From Gracilibacter sp. BRH_c7a (GTDB lineage Bacteria > Bacillota > Desulfitobacteriia > Desulfitobacteriales > Syntrophobotulaceae), in assembly GCA_001516055.1 (NCBI GenBank), contig LOEZ01000017.1, forward strand, positions 1 through 64,000: a stretch of DNA of 64,000 nucleotides. The letters are read 5' to 3'. The position numbers were made by a program, and so were the translations under genes. Positions 48,139-56,689 of this stretch are shown here, piece after piece (position 1 is the stretch's first letter; every line of letters begins with the position of its first letter). The notes under the pieces were generated by a model, which was not told the DNA's origin, searched no databases, and was given only the letters and a program-made list of their open reading frames with translations.

Positions 48139-49257
48139 TCAACGCTGTAAAACATAATGCTGTCCGGGAAGCTGGACTAATCTGCCGGAAAGTTGCATCT
48201 CAAGTAAGCTAAGGGCTACTTCCTGGGGAGAAAAAGTGCAAAGTGATGTCAGTCTATCAATGTGAAGAGGAGTATCACTTAAAAATTGCATTATTTCTTC
48301 CTCACATTTATTATCAGCTGTTGAGGCACTCGAAACTGGAATAACTCTTTTTTGATTCCTACCAGCATTACTTATCTCCGGTTTATCCATTACTGATAGT
48401 TCGGCAATAATGTCTTCCTTAGTCTCAACAAGTTTGGCACCCATTTTTAATAGTTGATGTGTCCCTCTACTCATTTCACTAAATATGGGACCGGGAACCG
48501 CGAAAACTTCTCTACCTTGCTCTAATGCAAAATCCACAGTGATAAGTGCTCCACTTTTCTCAGCTGCTTCAACTACTATCACACCCCTGGAAGAACCGCT
48601 AATCAACCTGTTGCGGGCAGGGAATTGTCCAGGTTCGGAACACATTCCAGGTGGATATTCGCTTATTATAGCCCCTTTTCCTTTCTCCATAATCTCCAGA
48701 GCAAGTTTTAAATTCTCGGGTGGATATATCTTGTCTAAACCGCCTGCCAAAAATGCCCAAGTCGTCCCGTCCGCTTCAAGCGTACCTTTATGAGCGGCGG
48801 CATCTATTCCACGTGCTAGTCCACTTACAACTACGAAATCTTCTAAAGCCATTTCTTTTGCTAAGAATGAAGCTGCTGCTTTTCCATATGGTGTCGCTTT
48901 TCTTGCTCCTACCATTGCAATACATTCTCGTTTAGGTTCTAGCTTACCCTTATAAAATAACAAAGGAGGTGCACCAGGACATTCTGCTAATAAAAAAGGA
49001 TAACTATCTTCTTCCCTTGCTACCAAAGAAATTCCTTCTTTTGTTAGATTCGACTCAATTTTTTCTGGACTAATTCGCTTACGAGCTTGAAGAAAATCTT
49101 TGAGCCAAGGATTTATATCTACTAAAGTAAAATCCGGAGAATCCCAGGCAGCTTGAGCACTTCCATATCGAGCAATCAAATGGCGCAGTCGTTGACTACC
49201 GATACCAGGGATAGTTAAGATACAAGCTCTGATAATCTTTTCTTTACACAGATCCAT
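48139..49257 (-). CDS. dprA: DNA processing protein DprA/Smf
   Basis: Loads RecA on incoming single-stranded DNA. The 372-aa protein has an N-terminal SAM/HhH-like domain (LTIPGIGSQRLRHLIARYG), the Rossmann-like core with MVGARKATPYGK, SGLARGIDAAAHKG, LAGGLDKIYPPEN and SRGVIVVEA, and a C-terminal winged helix. ATG behind GGGGTTAGAGG. Presence does not prove competence, since dprA is widespread. Confidence 0.95.
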   Translation of the reverse strand: MDLCKEKIIRACILTIPGIGSQRLRHLIARYGSAQAAWDSPDFTLVDINPWLKDFLQARKRISPEKIESNLTKEGISLVAREEDSYPFLLAECPGAPPLLFYKGKLEPKRECIAMVGARKATPYGKAAASFLAKEMALEDFVVVSGLARGIDAAAHKGTLEADGTTWAFLAGGLDKIYPPENLKLALEIMEKGKGAIISEYPPGMCSEPGQFPARNRLISGSSRGVIVVEAAEKSGALITVDFALEQGREVFAVPGPIFSEMSRGTHQLLKMGAKLVETKEDIIAELSVMDKPEISNAGRNQKRVIPVSSASTADNKCEEEIMQFLSDTPLHIDRLTSLCTFSPQEVALSLLEMQLSGRLVQLPGQHYVLQR

Positions 49258-49296
49258 CCTCTAACCCCTATTCCTTCTAAGGTGATTCTTTATAAA

Positions 49297-49332
49297 GTAG
49301 AATATTCCTGCAAGCGTTCTGTAATATTCTAC
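49297..49332. repeat. 10-bp inverted repeat upstream of dprA
   Basis: GTAGAATATT (49297-49306) and its complement (49323-49332) flank 16 bases, 40-75 bases before the dprA start. A possible operator or leader hairpin; nothing further can be said. Confidence 0.4.
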
Positions 49333-49349
49333 CATTAATTCAAGCTATA

Positions 49350-49376
49350 AATATAGACCCTTTATAGGGCCTATTG
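49350..49376 (-). terminator. Probable terminator after the endonuclease IV-like gene
   Basis: ATAG-CCCT and AGGG-CTAT (49353-49374) form a hairpin, followed on the minus strand by ATTTATAG, about 25 bases past the stop. Weak T run. Confidence 0.45.
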
Positions 49377-49397
49377 CTAACTTCTATTTTTAATGGC

Positions 49398-50243
49398 TCA
49401 TAATGCCCAAATGTTAGCATGCATATTTTCATAGGTTTTCTTAAGCAAAAGTGTATCTTCCTCAATATTAGGGCTCTCACAAATTACTGTTCCTTGAATA
49501 CCAAATGCCAGGAGAGCCTTAAGTATTTCGGCATATCTTAACTCCGATTCCTCAAATATAAGATGCTTTTTTTCTCCTTTTACACCATAATCTATACCGG
49601 AGATATGAAAGTGGGCATTTTTTGTCCATCTATCTCCTAACTGTTCTGCAATTTGCTCCAATACAGTACAGAATTCATCATATGTATTATACCCACCATT
49701 TGAACGGGCATATAGATGACTAAAGTCAATACATGGCAATACTCCATCAATCTCCTTAGACAAAAGAATAGTTTCTTTTAAATCACCAAATTGAGAAGGC
49801 TTGCCCGTTGTTTCTGGTCTTAATACTACTTTGTTACCTTCCTTATCAAGTTCTTCCCTCACTTCAGCTAGCTCTTGTATTACTTTTTGCAAAACAATAG
49901 ATGGTTTATCTTCAGTATAAAAAGCAGGATGAAAAATAATACTTGTTGCTCCTAGGATATTAGCAATTCTTGCCGTATCTAACAAGCGGTTTTTACTAGC
50001 TATGACTTTTTCTTTTTCGCGTGAGTTCAAGTTAATATAATAAGGGGCATGGCAGGTAAGAGCAATATTTTCTGTTCGAGCGGTTGCAGCAACCTTAGCT
50101 GCCTTTTCTTCCTTCATTCTTACACCGTGGACGAATTCTACTTCCATAGCATCTAACCCAAGTTCTCTAACCCTTTGAACACCCGCTTCCGATGACCTTT
50201 CTCTCGAAGATAAGGGAACTCCGGCTGTACCGAACAGTATCAT
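49398..50243 (-). CDS. Endonuclease IV-like TIM-barrel protein
   Basis: Related to Nfo, the AP endonuclease that cuts at abasic sites. Most metal ligands can be placed: H in TCHAPYY (about 66), H in IIFHPAF (about 106), E in LRPETTGK (about 145), D and H in CIDFSHLYA (about 178), H in NAHFHISG (about 215), H in KKHLIFEES and E in VICESPN (about 262). About 281 aa. Start at 50243, six bases after GGGGAG. It is diverged from classical Nfo, so repair activity is likely but not certain. It lies 5 bases after serA. Confidence 0.8.
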   Translation of the reverse strand: MILFGTAGVPLSSRERSSEAGVQRVRELGLDAMEVEFVHGVRMKEEKAAKVAATARTENIALTCHAPYYINLNSREKEKVIASKNRLLDTARIANILGATSIIFHPAFYTEDKPSIVLQKVIQELAEVREELDKEGNKVVLRPETTGKPSQFGDLKETILLSKEIDGVLPCIDFSHLYARSNGGYNTYDEFCTVLEQIAEQLGDRWTKNAHFHISGIDYGVKGEKKHLIFEESELRYAEILKALLAFGIQGTVICESPNIEEDTLLLKKTYENMHANIWAL

Positions 50244-50254
50244 TAACATCTCCC

Positions 50255-51841
50255 CTATTCAGTATCAAAATTAATTTTCTTAACCCCTTGAATACCGATT
50301 AATTCCTTTAGTTTATTTAGTACTGAACACTTAATTTCCCCTTCAACTCCAACAATCATGATATTCGTCCCAATAGCTGTGGTTTTCCCTACCTGCATAC
50401 TCGTGATATTAATATTATTCTCTCCCAAAATGGTCCCAACCTTACCCACCATACCTGGATAATCTTCGTGAGGAATGAGGAGAAGCCAACCGATAGGATC
50501 CACATCAACTCGAAAATTATCTATTTCAACTATCCTGCCTTCTTTTTTTCCAAAAAGAGTGCCGGCAACCCTATGCTCACTCTTATCTGTTCTGACCGTA
50601 ACACTAAGAAGATCCACAAAATCCTCTGTATCCTGGCTTTTAATTTCTTTTACAATAATCCCTCTTGCCTTCGCAACTTCCGGAGCATTTACATAGTTCA
50701 CAGCTTCTTGAAGAATCGGGTTTAGTACTCCTTTGACAACAGCAAGTGTTAGCATCTTCGTATCAATCTTACTTATATAACCGTTATACTTTACCTCAAC
50801 ACTTTTTATCCTTCCCTCAGTAAGGTGTACTGCCAAAACACCCATTTTTTCAACGAGGTTAATATAAGGTTTAATCGTATCCATAACATCCTTGGCTACA
50901 GGAGGAATATTGAGAGAAGTCGCTACCGGCTCAGATCTTAACGCAGCCAAAACCCCTCTTGCTACCCCAAGGGCAACTTCATTTTCAGCTTCTTGAGTGC
51001 GTGAAGCAATTCTTGGAGTACATATAACATTTGGCATTTTCAGTAAGGGGCTATTTGAATCGACTGGCTCCTGGGCAAAAGCATCTAGAGCTGCCCCTGC
51101 AACTATTCCTTCTTGGAGTGCCTTGATAAGAGCAGCTTCTTCAATAATACCCCCTCGAGCACAATTAATTAAATTTACTCCCCTTTTCATTTTCTTGAAA
51201 GCATCTTCATTCAATAAGTTTCTGGTATCAACAGTAGTAGGTAGGTGCAAAGTAATATAATCCGCATTTTTGAGCAGGAATTCGTAATCCACAAGATCTA
51301 TACCAATCTCTTTTGCTTTATCTTCACTTATAAAAGGATCATAAGCTAGCACTTTCATATCAAATGATTTCGCTCTTCTAGCTACACCTGCACCAACTCG
51401 TCCTAAGCCTATAATACCTAAGACTTTTTCTCTAATCTCTGTACCTGTATATTTATGTCTTTCCCATTCACCATTTTGGACCGAACAATAGGCCTGGGGA
51501 AGATTTCTACTAAGAGCTAAAATCATACCTAAAGTATATTCAATGGAAGAAGTGCTGTTGCCTTGAGGTGCGTTTAAAACTATTATCCCTCTTTTGGTTG
51601 CAGTTTGGATATCGATATGTTCAACCTCAAGACCTGCTCTACCTATTACTGTGAGTTTTTTACCAGCTTCAATAACGTCTGAACCTACCCTGGTATCTCC
51701 TCGTACAACTAAAGCATCATATTCAGGAATAATTTTAATCAACTCTTCCTGAGAAAGCTCACCATATGTATCAACATTATGTTCTTCTTCCAGCAACCTA
51801 ACACCAGCGCGAGCAACTTTTTCACTCACTAAAATTCTCAT
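50255..51841 (-). CDS. serA: D-3-phosphoglycerate dehydrogenase (long form with ACT domain)
   Basis: The first step of serine synthesis. The 528-aa protein has the NAD-binding GIIGLGRVGAGVARRA (about 143-158), the catalytic arginine in NCARGGII (about 227), E in AQEPVD and the C-terminal ASB and ACT domains (about 330-528). The histidine of the usual HLG motif is not obvious in the PRIASRT segment near 285. It has its own consensus promoter and an attenuator-like leader, described separately. ATG behind AGGGGG. Confidence 0.96.
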   Translation of the reverse strand: MRILVSEKVARAGVRLLEEEHNVDTYGELSQEELIKIIPEYDALVVRGDTRVGSDVIEAGKKLTVIGRAGLEVEHIDIQTATKRGIIVLNAPQGNSTSSIEYTLGMILALSRNLPQAYCSVQNGEWERHKYTGTEIREKVLGIIGLGRVGAGVARRAKSFDMKVLAYDPFISEDKAKEIGIDLVDYEFLLKNADYITLHLPTTVDTRNLLNEDAFKKMKRGVNLINCARGGIIEEAALIKALQEGIVAGAALDAFAQEPVDSNSPLLKMPNVICTPRIASRTQEAENEVALGVARGVLAALRSEPVATSLNIPPVAKDVMDTIKPYINLVEKMGVLAVHLTEGRIKSVEVKYNGYISKIDTKMLTLAVVKGVLNPILQEAVNYVNAPEVAKARGIIVKEIKSQDTEDFVDLLSVTVRTDKSEHRVAGTLFGKKEGRIVEIDNFRVDVDPIGWLLLIPHEDYPGMVGKVGTILGENNINITSMQVGKTTAIGTNIMIVGVEGEIKCSVLNKLKELIGIQGVKKINFDTE

Positions 51842-51881
51842 TATTTTTACCCCCTAAAACTTCATCCCAATACATAATACC

Positions 51882-51936
51882 AAAAAACCTCCACATCCCT
51901 AACAGGGACGAGAGGTTATCCCGTGTTGCCACTTCC
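51882..51936 (-). promoter_or_regulatory. T-box-like antiterminator/terminator in the serA leader
   Basis: On the minus strand GGAAGTGGCAACACGGG (51920-51936) resembles the conserved T-box sequence, including TGGC, which could pair with the GCCA end of tRNA-Ser. It is followed by a terminator hairpin (ACCTC..TCCCT gtt AGGGA..GGAGGT) and T6 (51882-51887). The promoter begins only about 60 bases upstream, so there is no room for Stem I. Form and function are inferred. Confidence 0.6.
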
Positions 51937-51966
51937 CCTTCATTGCGCTTACTTGATTTTTTCCCG

Positions 51967-51995
51967 ATTATAAATTTAATTTCTCTTTCTGTCAA
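51967..51995 (-). promoter_or_regulatory. Consensus sigma-A promoter of serA
   Basis: TTGACA (51990-51995), 17 bases and TATAAT (51967-51972): a perfect match. Transcription should begin near 51960. Confidence 0.88.
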
Positions 51996-52018
51996 GAAGT
52001 TCTGGAGGATAAGTGTCT

Positions 52019-52687
52019 CTATTCAATTACTCTTCTACTCGCATGGTAAGTCTTAGCCCAGTAAGGCATATCTAAAGGTTGGACTTCCACACAATTTTTC
52101 GTTGCAGAAATAAACTGGGAATCTCCTAGATAAATACCAACATGACTGGCAAGCGTCCCATTAGTATTGAAGAATACCAGATCACCAGGCTCCAGCTTCG
52201 ACTTAGGGATTCCTACACCTTGTCTAAACTGTTCATATGATCCCCTTTCTAGTTGAATACCGTTTTCTCTAAAAACTAACTGAACTAACGCGGAGCAATC
52301 CACTCCCGCCCTAGTAGTCCCTCCATAGTTATAAGCCACCCCTTGCCATAAGAGAGCAGAAGCGACTATTTTTTCCCTAGTCTGGATTAACACCTTTTGG
52401 CTTTCAATTAATTGTATATTACTTACATTATTAATCCCAAATATATCTGCACCATCATTATGCTCCATGGTTTTTAAATTGAGTGGTTGCGGATCTAACA
52501 CTTGCTCCATTTGCTTTACGCTAATTGGATTTAAATTAAGTGTTGCCAGATCAGAAACATTCTGAACAGCAAGCATATTCATAGGAGTTACTGCAGTACT
52601 TGCTAAAAGCACCGCTGTCAGTCCTAATATTTGTCTAGGTATAACTACTTTTTGTTTTGGTTCTTCGAAGATAAGTGCAGCCTCCAT
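52019..52687 (-). CDS. NlpC/P60 cell-wall peptidase
   Basis: A secreted or membrane-anchored peptidoglycan hydrolase of 222 aa. A hydrophobic segment at about 17-37 serves as signal or anchor. The C-terminal NlpC/P60 domain has the catalytic cysteine in GVDCSALVQLVF (about 130), the histidine in LASHVGIYLG (about 181) and the polar residue in the segment after FISATKN. The middle part has no recognised domain. ATG behind GGAAGGAG. The target is probably the gamma-D-glutamyl-diaminopimelate bond, as in the family. Confidence 0.9.
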   Translation of the reverse strand: MEAALIFEEPKQKVVIPRQILGLTAVLLASTAVTPMNMLAVQNVSDLATLNLNPISVKQMEQVLDPQPLNLKTMEHNDGADIFGINNVSNIQLIESQKVLIQTREKIVASALLWQGVAYNYGGTTRAGVDCSALVQLVFRENGIQLERGSYEQFRQGVGIPKSKLEPGDLVFFNTNGTLASHVGIYLGDSQFISATKNCVEVQPLDMPYWAKTYHASRRVIE

Positions 52688-52944
52688 TTAAAGCAAACTC
52701 CTTCCCTTAGATATTTATACTATATTCTTTATGCTCAAGGAAAATAGATTATTCTATTACCAAGACCTAAAACTACTTTTGCAGCTAATCATTATTATTC
52801 TATTCCAACATTGGTCATATTGGTAATTATAATTTTCTCATAAATTTTACTGGTAAAAAATAGATATGTTTTTTATAATAAACTTACTGCTCAATGTGAT
52901 AAACAATATTAGCCTTAGCAAAATACAATTTGGAAGGTAAAAAA

Positions 52945-53289
52945 GTGAGCAATTTTGATTACCTTTTATTAGCCCATTTGTTAGGAGATTTTTTATTTCA
53001 GACTAAATGGATGGCCGATAACAAAGCTAACAATTGGTTTCCCCTGCTTATCCATTCTTTCATCTATACTCTAATTATCTGGATAACCTCCTATTTTGCT
53101 TTTGGAGGTTTATCACTCGAAGGTTGTTCCTTGCTCTTTGCCGCTCACCTTATTCTTGACAGAAGAACATTTATCAATTTATGGACTTCTAAGATAATGA
53201 GATTAGATAACAATGCCCCAGTATGGATAAGAGTAGTTATCGATCAAACATTTCATCTGATTATTCTAGCTATAGCTCTACACGTATAG
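52945..53289 (+). CDS. DUF3307-like small membrane protein
   Basis: A 114-aa membrane protein starting with the family-type N-terminus YLLLAHLLGDFLFQTKWMADNK, then three hydrophobic segments with the conserved AHLILD. The function of this family is unknown. I choose the GTG at 52945, which follows GGAAGG; a TTG five codons upstream overlaps the ribosome site. It is the first plus-strand gene after the long minus-strand run and has its own terminator. Confidence 0.75.
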   Translation: MSNFDYLLLAHLLGDFLFQTKWMADNKANNWFPLLIHSFIYTLIIWITSYFAFGGLSLEGCSLLFAAHLILDRRTFINLWTSKIMRLDNNAPVWIRVVIDQTFHLIILAIALHV

Positions 53290-53328
53290 TTTTTTCATCT
53301 GAACAGACATTATCCTATTTTAAGAGTT

Positions 53329-53362
53329 AGTCCATACCCTTTTCAAGGTATGGACTTTTTTT
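53329..53362 (+). terminator. Terminator after the DUF3307-like gene
   Basis: AGTCCATACC and its perfect complement (10 bp) with an 8-base loop, followed by T7. It lies 40 bases past the stop and just before the end of the converging cyclase gene. Confidence 0.88.
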
Positions 53363-53385
53363 AGCATTTATTTCACCTGCTTCGC

Positions 53386-55176
53386 TTACTCCGCTATTTC
53401 TCCCTCCACTTCATAGATCTCTACTAAATCTTTTTTCCCTTTGACAGATATGGGGTCTAATTCTCTACAGCGAAATCGCTCGCTTATTCTGGCAAACGTT
53501 TCCCTGCTTATAAGAATCTGTCCTGGTTTAGCATTGGATTCTAGTCTAGCTGCCAGGTTCACTGTATCACCAATCGCAGTATAGTCTAGACGGTCATGCG
53601 AGCCGATATTCCCAATTACAGCAGACCCGGAATTTATTCCTATACCTAGATTAACATCGAAACCATATTCTTTCTGTATTTCTTCAGCCAATAATTCGTA
53701 ATTGCTTTTTATCTCCAAAGCAGTTCGTGTAGCACGGTCGGCATGGTCATCTTGGGCTATTGGAGCACCAAATATAGTCATCACTCCGTCCCCAATGATT
53801 TTATCAAGAGTTCCTTCGTATTTAAATACAGCCTTCGTACAAAGGTCAAGATATCGATTAAGGATTTTAATAACTTCTTCGGGTTCCATCTTTTCAGACA
53901 GAGGGGTAAACCCTCGAATATCAATAAACATTACTGATACATCTTTCCGAATACCCCCCACTTCAATTTCCTTAGGATTGGCAAGAATCTCGTTAACCAC
54001 CACTTTGGAAACATATCTACCAAAGATACCGGTTATTCTATTTCTCTCCTTAACTTCTTGTAAGTACTGTAAAATGGTTGAGCAGATATAACCTATTATG
54101 AGTGCTAAGATAACATAAAAATAAGGGAGAAGAATTGCAAATGCATGAAATATGTAATAAACCACTGCCGAATAGCCGATAACCAGAATAAACAACAAAA
54201 TAATTCCCCATCTAGCCCGTACCAACTCAAATAAGGCAAAACCTAATATCGTCAATAATACTACTAAGAGAGTGCCGTAAGAATCCCCAACTCTTGTGTA
54301 CAGCTTGTTATCCAGAATGGCTTGGACTATATTGGCATGTATCTCCACACCGAACATCGGTGTCTTTCCCATAGGAGTAAGATATTGATCTTGAAGTCCA
54401 CTTGCATAAGGTCCAATCATTACAATGCTGTTCTCGAAATATGCAGGATCTATCTGTCGCTCTATTACTTTCCATATTGGTATAATTTCAAATTTTGATT
54501 CTACTGCTGAAGAAGCATAAGAAAAACCAACCTGTAAGTTGGAATCTAAATTAATACTTTCTCGCCCCCTGTACCAATTATGATTATCATCCCAACTCAC
54601 CCTACTCTTTTCTTCAAGAAGAAGATTTGCTATCCTCACATCAATAATGGGTATGACCTCTTCTGCCAAAGTAGGAATCCCTAAGTTTATTCTGCGTATT
54701 ATGTTATCATGATCTGGCAGAACATTGATATGTCCTATTCTCATCATAGGTATGCCAACTACAGGGCTTTTGAGATCTTCATAGTCATACACAGATTTTA
54801 TATTCTGAACAGATTTAAGTTCGAAATAAACTGGCAGATACACATTATCGTATTTGTCTACAACATCCGCTAAGGCTTGATCAGCTAATGGTTCATCGCT
54901 CTTCTCCGTAAACAGAATGTCCGGCCATACAGCTATTGCACCTTGAGAAGCAACTTTATCAATTATGTCAACCATAATACTCCTTGACCAGGGCCACCGT
55001 CCGACCTTCTCCAGACTATTTGTATCAATTGCCAGAATCTTAATTCTGGGATCAACAGCCCGGGTTTGCATGGTAAGTTTATCCGATAATATATTTTCTA
55101 TCATGTACAAGCTGTCAAATCTAAATAACAAAAGCATAAAACAACCTAAGAATATTGCAATTAAGAATCTTCTCAA
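53386..55176 (-). CDS. CHASE2-domain class III adenylate cyclase
   Basis: A membrane receptor making cyclic AMP. The 596-aa protein has an N-terminal helix (about 5-20), an extracytoplasmic CHASE2 domain (about 25-300), three closely spaced helices (about 300-370) and a class III cyclase domain (about 405-590). Metal-binding aspartates are in FIDIRGFT and IGDGVMTIFGAP; the lysine in DKIIGDG favours ATP over GTP. The transition-state N and R are in VNLAARLES. TTG start behind GGGAGG. The N-terminal 370 residues are paralogous to the protein at 56690-57841. No cAMP receptor is in the window. Confidence 0.92.
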   Translation of the reverse strand: MRRFLIAIFLGCFMLLLFRFDSLYMIENILSDKLTMQTRAVDPRIKILAIDTNSLEKVGRWPWSRSIMVDIIDKVASQGAIAVWPDILFTEKSDEPLADQALADVVDKYDNVYLPVYFELKSVQNIKSVYDYEDLKSPVVGIPMMRIGHINVLPDHDNIIRRINLGIPTLAEEVIPIIDVRIANLLLEEKSRVSWDDNHNWYRGRESINLDSNLQVGFSYASSAVESKFEIIPIWKVIERQIDPAYFENSIVMIGPYASGLQDQYLTPMGKTPMFGVEIHANIVQAILDNKLYTRVGDSYGTLLVVLLTILGFALFELVRARWGIILLFILVIGYSAVVYYIFHAFAILLPYFYVILALIIGYICSTILQYLQEVKERNRITGIFGRYVSKVVVNEILANPKEIEVGGIRKDVSVMFIDIRGFTPLSEKMEPEEVIKILNRYLDLCTKAVFKYEGTLDKIIGDGVMTIFGAPIAQDDHADRATRTALEIKSNYELLAEEIQKEYGFDVNLGIGINSGSAVIGNIGSHDRLDYTAIGDTVNLAARLESNAKPGQILISRETFARISERFRCRELDPISVKGKKDLVEIYEVEGEIAE

Positions 55177-55436
55177 CTTACAACCTCCCTTACCATCTTA
55201 AAAGATTTATCCCTTAATCGAGAAGTTTTCAATAAAGTTTTGTACAAATTCCACAACAAAGGTGTAAAACCTGCAAAAACTTAAACCTTTCATATTTTTA
55301 AAAATAATATTATTGGAATAATTATCATATTTTGTTAGAATAAAGTAAAATGTATACCATCCCTAATCATTGAACCTACCCGGGTAAAAAGTTAGACTGT
55401 TTATAAGAACTTGATTTTAACCAAATGGAGATTACT

Positions 55437-56588
55437 ATGGACATATCTAATGGCACTTTTAACTATTCAGAGCTGACCCCGGAAAATCTTATTAATATAA
55501 TTTTTAATTATATGGGGAGAATCGCTTACACCCGAGACTTGGATGAGCTCCTCGTCTTAATGGCTGACATGGGGAGGCAACTGGTAGTGGCAGACAGATG
55601 TACACTATGGTTAGTGGATCAAGAAGCCGGGGAACTATGGACCAAAGTTGCCCATGGTATTGGCCGTCATACTGTGCCCATGGACAGTGGTTTTGTTGGT
55701 TATGCGATTAAGCATAATCAATATCTGCTTATAGAAGATGCTTATGAAGATTCTCGCTTCAATCATACCATCGATAATCAAACCGGCTATCGTACCAAAG
55801 CAGTTTTATGTATCCCTATTGAGAATTCAGAAGGAGAAATAATAGGGGCTTTTCAAGCGATTAACAAAGTAACGCCTGAAGGCAAATTCTCCTTAAAAGA
55901 CGTAGCTTATATGACCCTTGTGGCTTCTTATAGTGGGAAAGCCTTAGAATCGGCTCAGTTAGTGTATGAAATAGAACAAACTCAAAAAGAGATTATTTAT
56001 GTTATGGGTGATATCGCTGAAAGACGTTCTAAAGAAACAGGTAATCATGTCAAAAGAGTCGCAGAATACTCTAAACTACTGGCTCTTAAGATAGGGTTAG
56101 GAGAAAATGAAGCCGATCTAATAAATATGGCTTCTCCCATGCATGATATCGGAAAAGTTGGTATTCCCGACTCAATATTAAAAAAACCAGGCAAATTAAC
56201 CACTGAAGAGTATGAAATCATGAAAACTCATGCAGAAGCAGGATATAATCTATTAAAAAGCTCTCGTCGAAGAATTATCAAAGCTGCCGCTGTAATATCT
56301 CACCAACATCACGAAAGATGGGATGGGAAAGGCTATCCCCAGGGATTGAAAGGTGAGCAAATTCATATCTACGGCAGAATAACCGCTATCGCAGACGTCT
56401 TTGATGCTCTAATCAGTAGCCGGTGTTATAAACTTCCTTGGGATTTAGATAAGGTAGTACAATTATTTCAAAATGAAAAAGGCAAACAGTTTGATCCATT
56501 ACTTGTAGATGTTCTACTCCAGAATATCGATGATATACTTTTAATCAAAAAAGCTTATACCGATATATCGGAAGATTATTTATCATAA
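55437..56588 (+). CDS. GAF/HD-GYP domain protein, likely c-di-GMP phosphodiesterase
   Basis: A soluble signalling protein of 383 aa. A GAF domain (about 30-175) with typical CTLWLVD and GFVGYAIKHNQ is followed by an HD-GYP domain with HDIGKVGIPDSIL (about 236-248), HHERWDGKGYPQGL (about 295-308) and IADVFDALISSR. All HD and GYP residues are present, so activity is expected; R-P-Y is replaced by RCY. ATG at 55437 is 6 bases after GGAG. It lies between two divergent CHASE2 genes; no GGDEF partner is in the window. Confidence 0.92.
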   Translation: MDISNGTFNYSELTPENLINIIFNYMGRIAYTRDLDELLVLMADMGRQLVVADRCTLWLVDQEAGELWTKVAHGIGRHTVPMDSGFVGYAIKHNQYLLIEDAYEDSRFNHTIDNQTGYRTKAVLCIPIENSEGEIIGAFQAINKVTPEGKFSLKDVAYMTLVASYSGKALESAQLVYEIEQTQKEIIYVMGDIAERRSKETGNHVKRVAEYSKLLALKIGLGENEADLINMASPMHDIGKVGIPDSILKKPGKLTTEEYEIMKTHAEAGYNLLKSSRRRIIKAAAVISHQHHERWDGKGYPQGLKGEQIHIYGRITAIADVFDALISSRCYKLPWDLDKVVQLFQNEKGKQFDPLLVDVLLQNIDDILLIKKAYTDISEDYLS

Positions 56589-56628
56589 AGTCTAAGCCTT
56601 CTATACCTATAAGAACAAAGCCAATTAT

Positions 56629-56669
56629 AAAGGAGCGCAAACCGAAAGTATTCGTTTTACGCTCCTTTT
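56629..56669 (+). terminator. Terminator after the HD-GYP gene
   Basis: A long hairpin, AAAGGAGCGCAAACCGAA against TTCGTTTTACGCTCCTTT with a 4-base loop and a few mismatches, ends in TTTTA. It can serve the converging CHASE2-only gene as well. Confidence 0.8.
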
Positions 56670-56689
56670 ATCATTTTTACAGAGCCTGT

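Noticed and set aside
51899-51950. Mini-ORF in the serA leader beginning with ATG near 51948, as a leader peptide for attenuation
   Set aside because: No ribosome site before the ATG and only one serine codon among about 14, so peptide-based attenuation is less likely than a T-box-derived structure.
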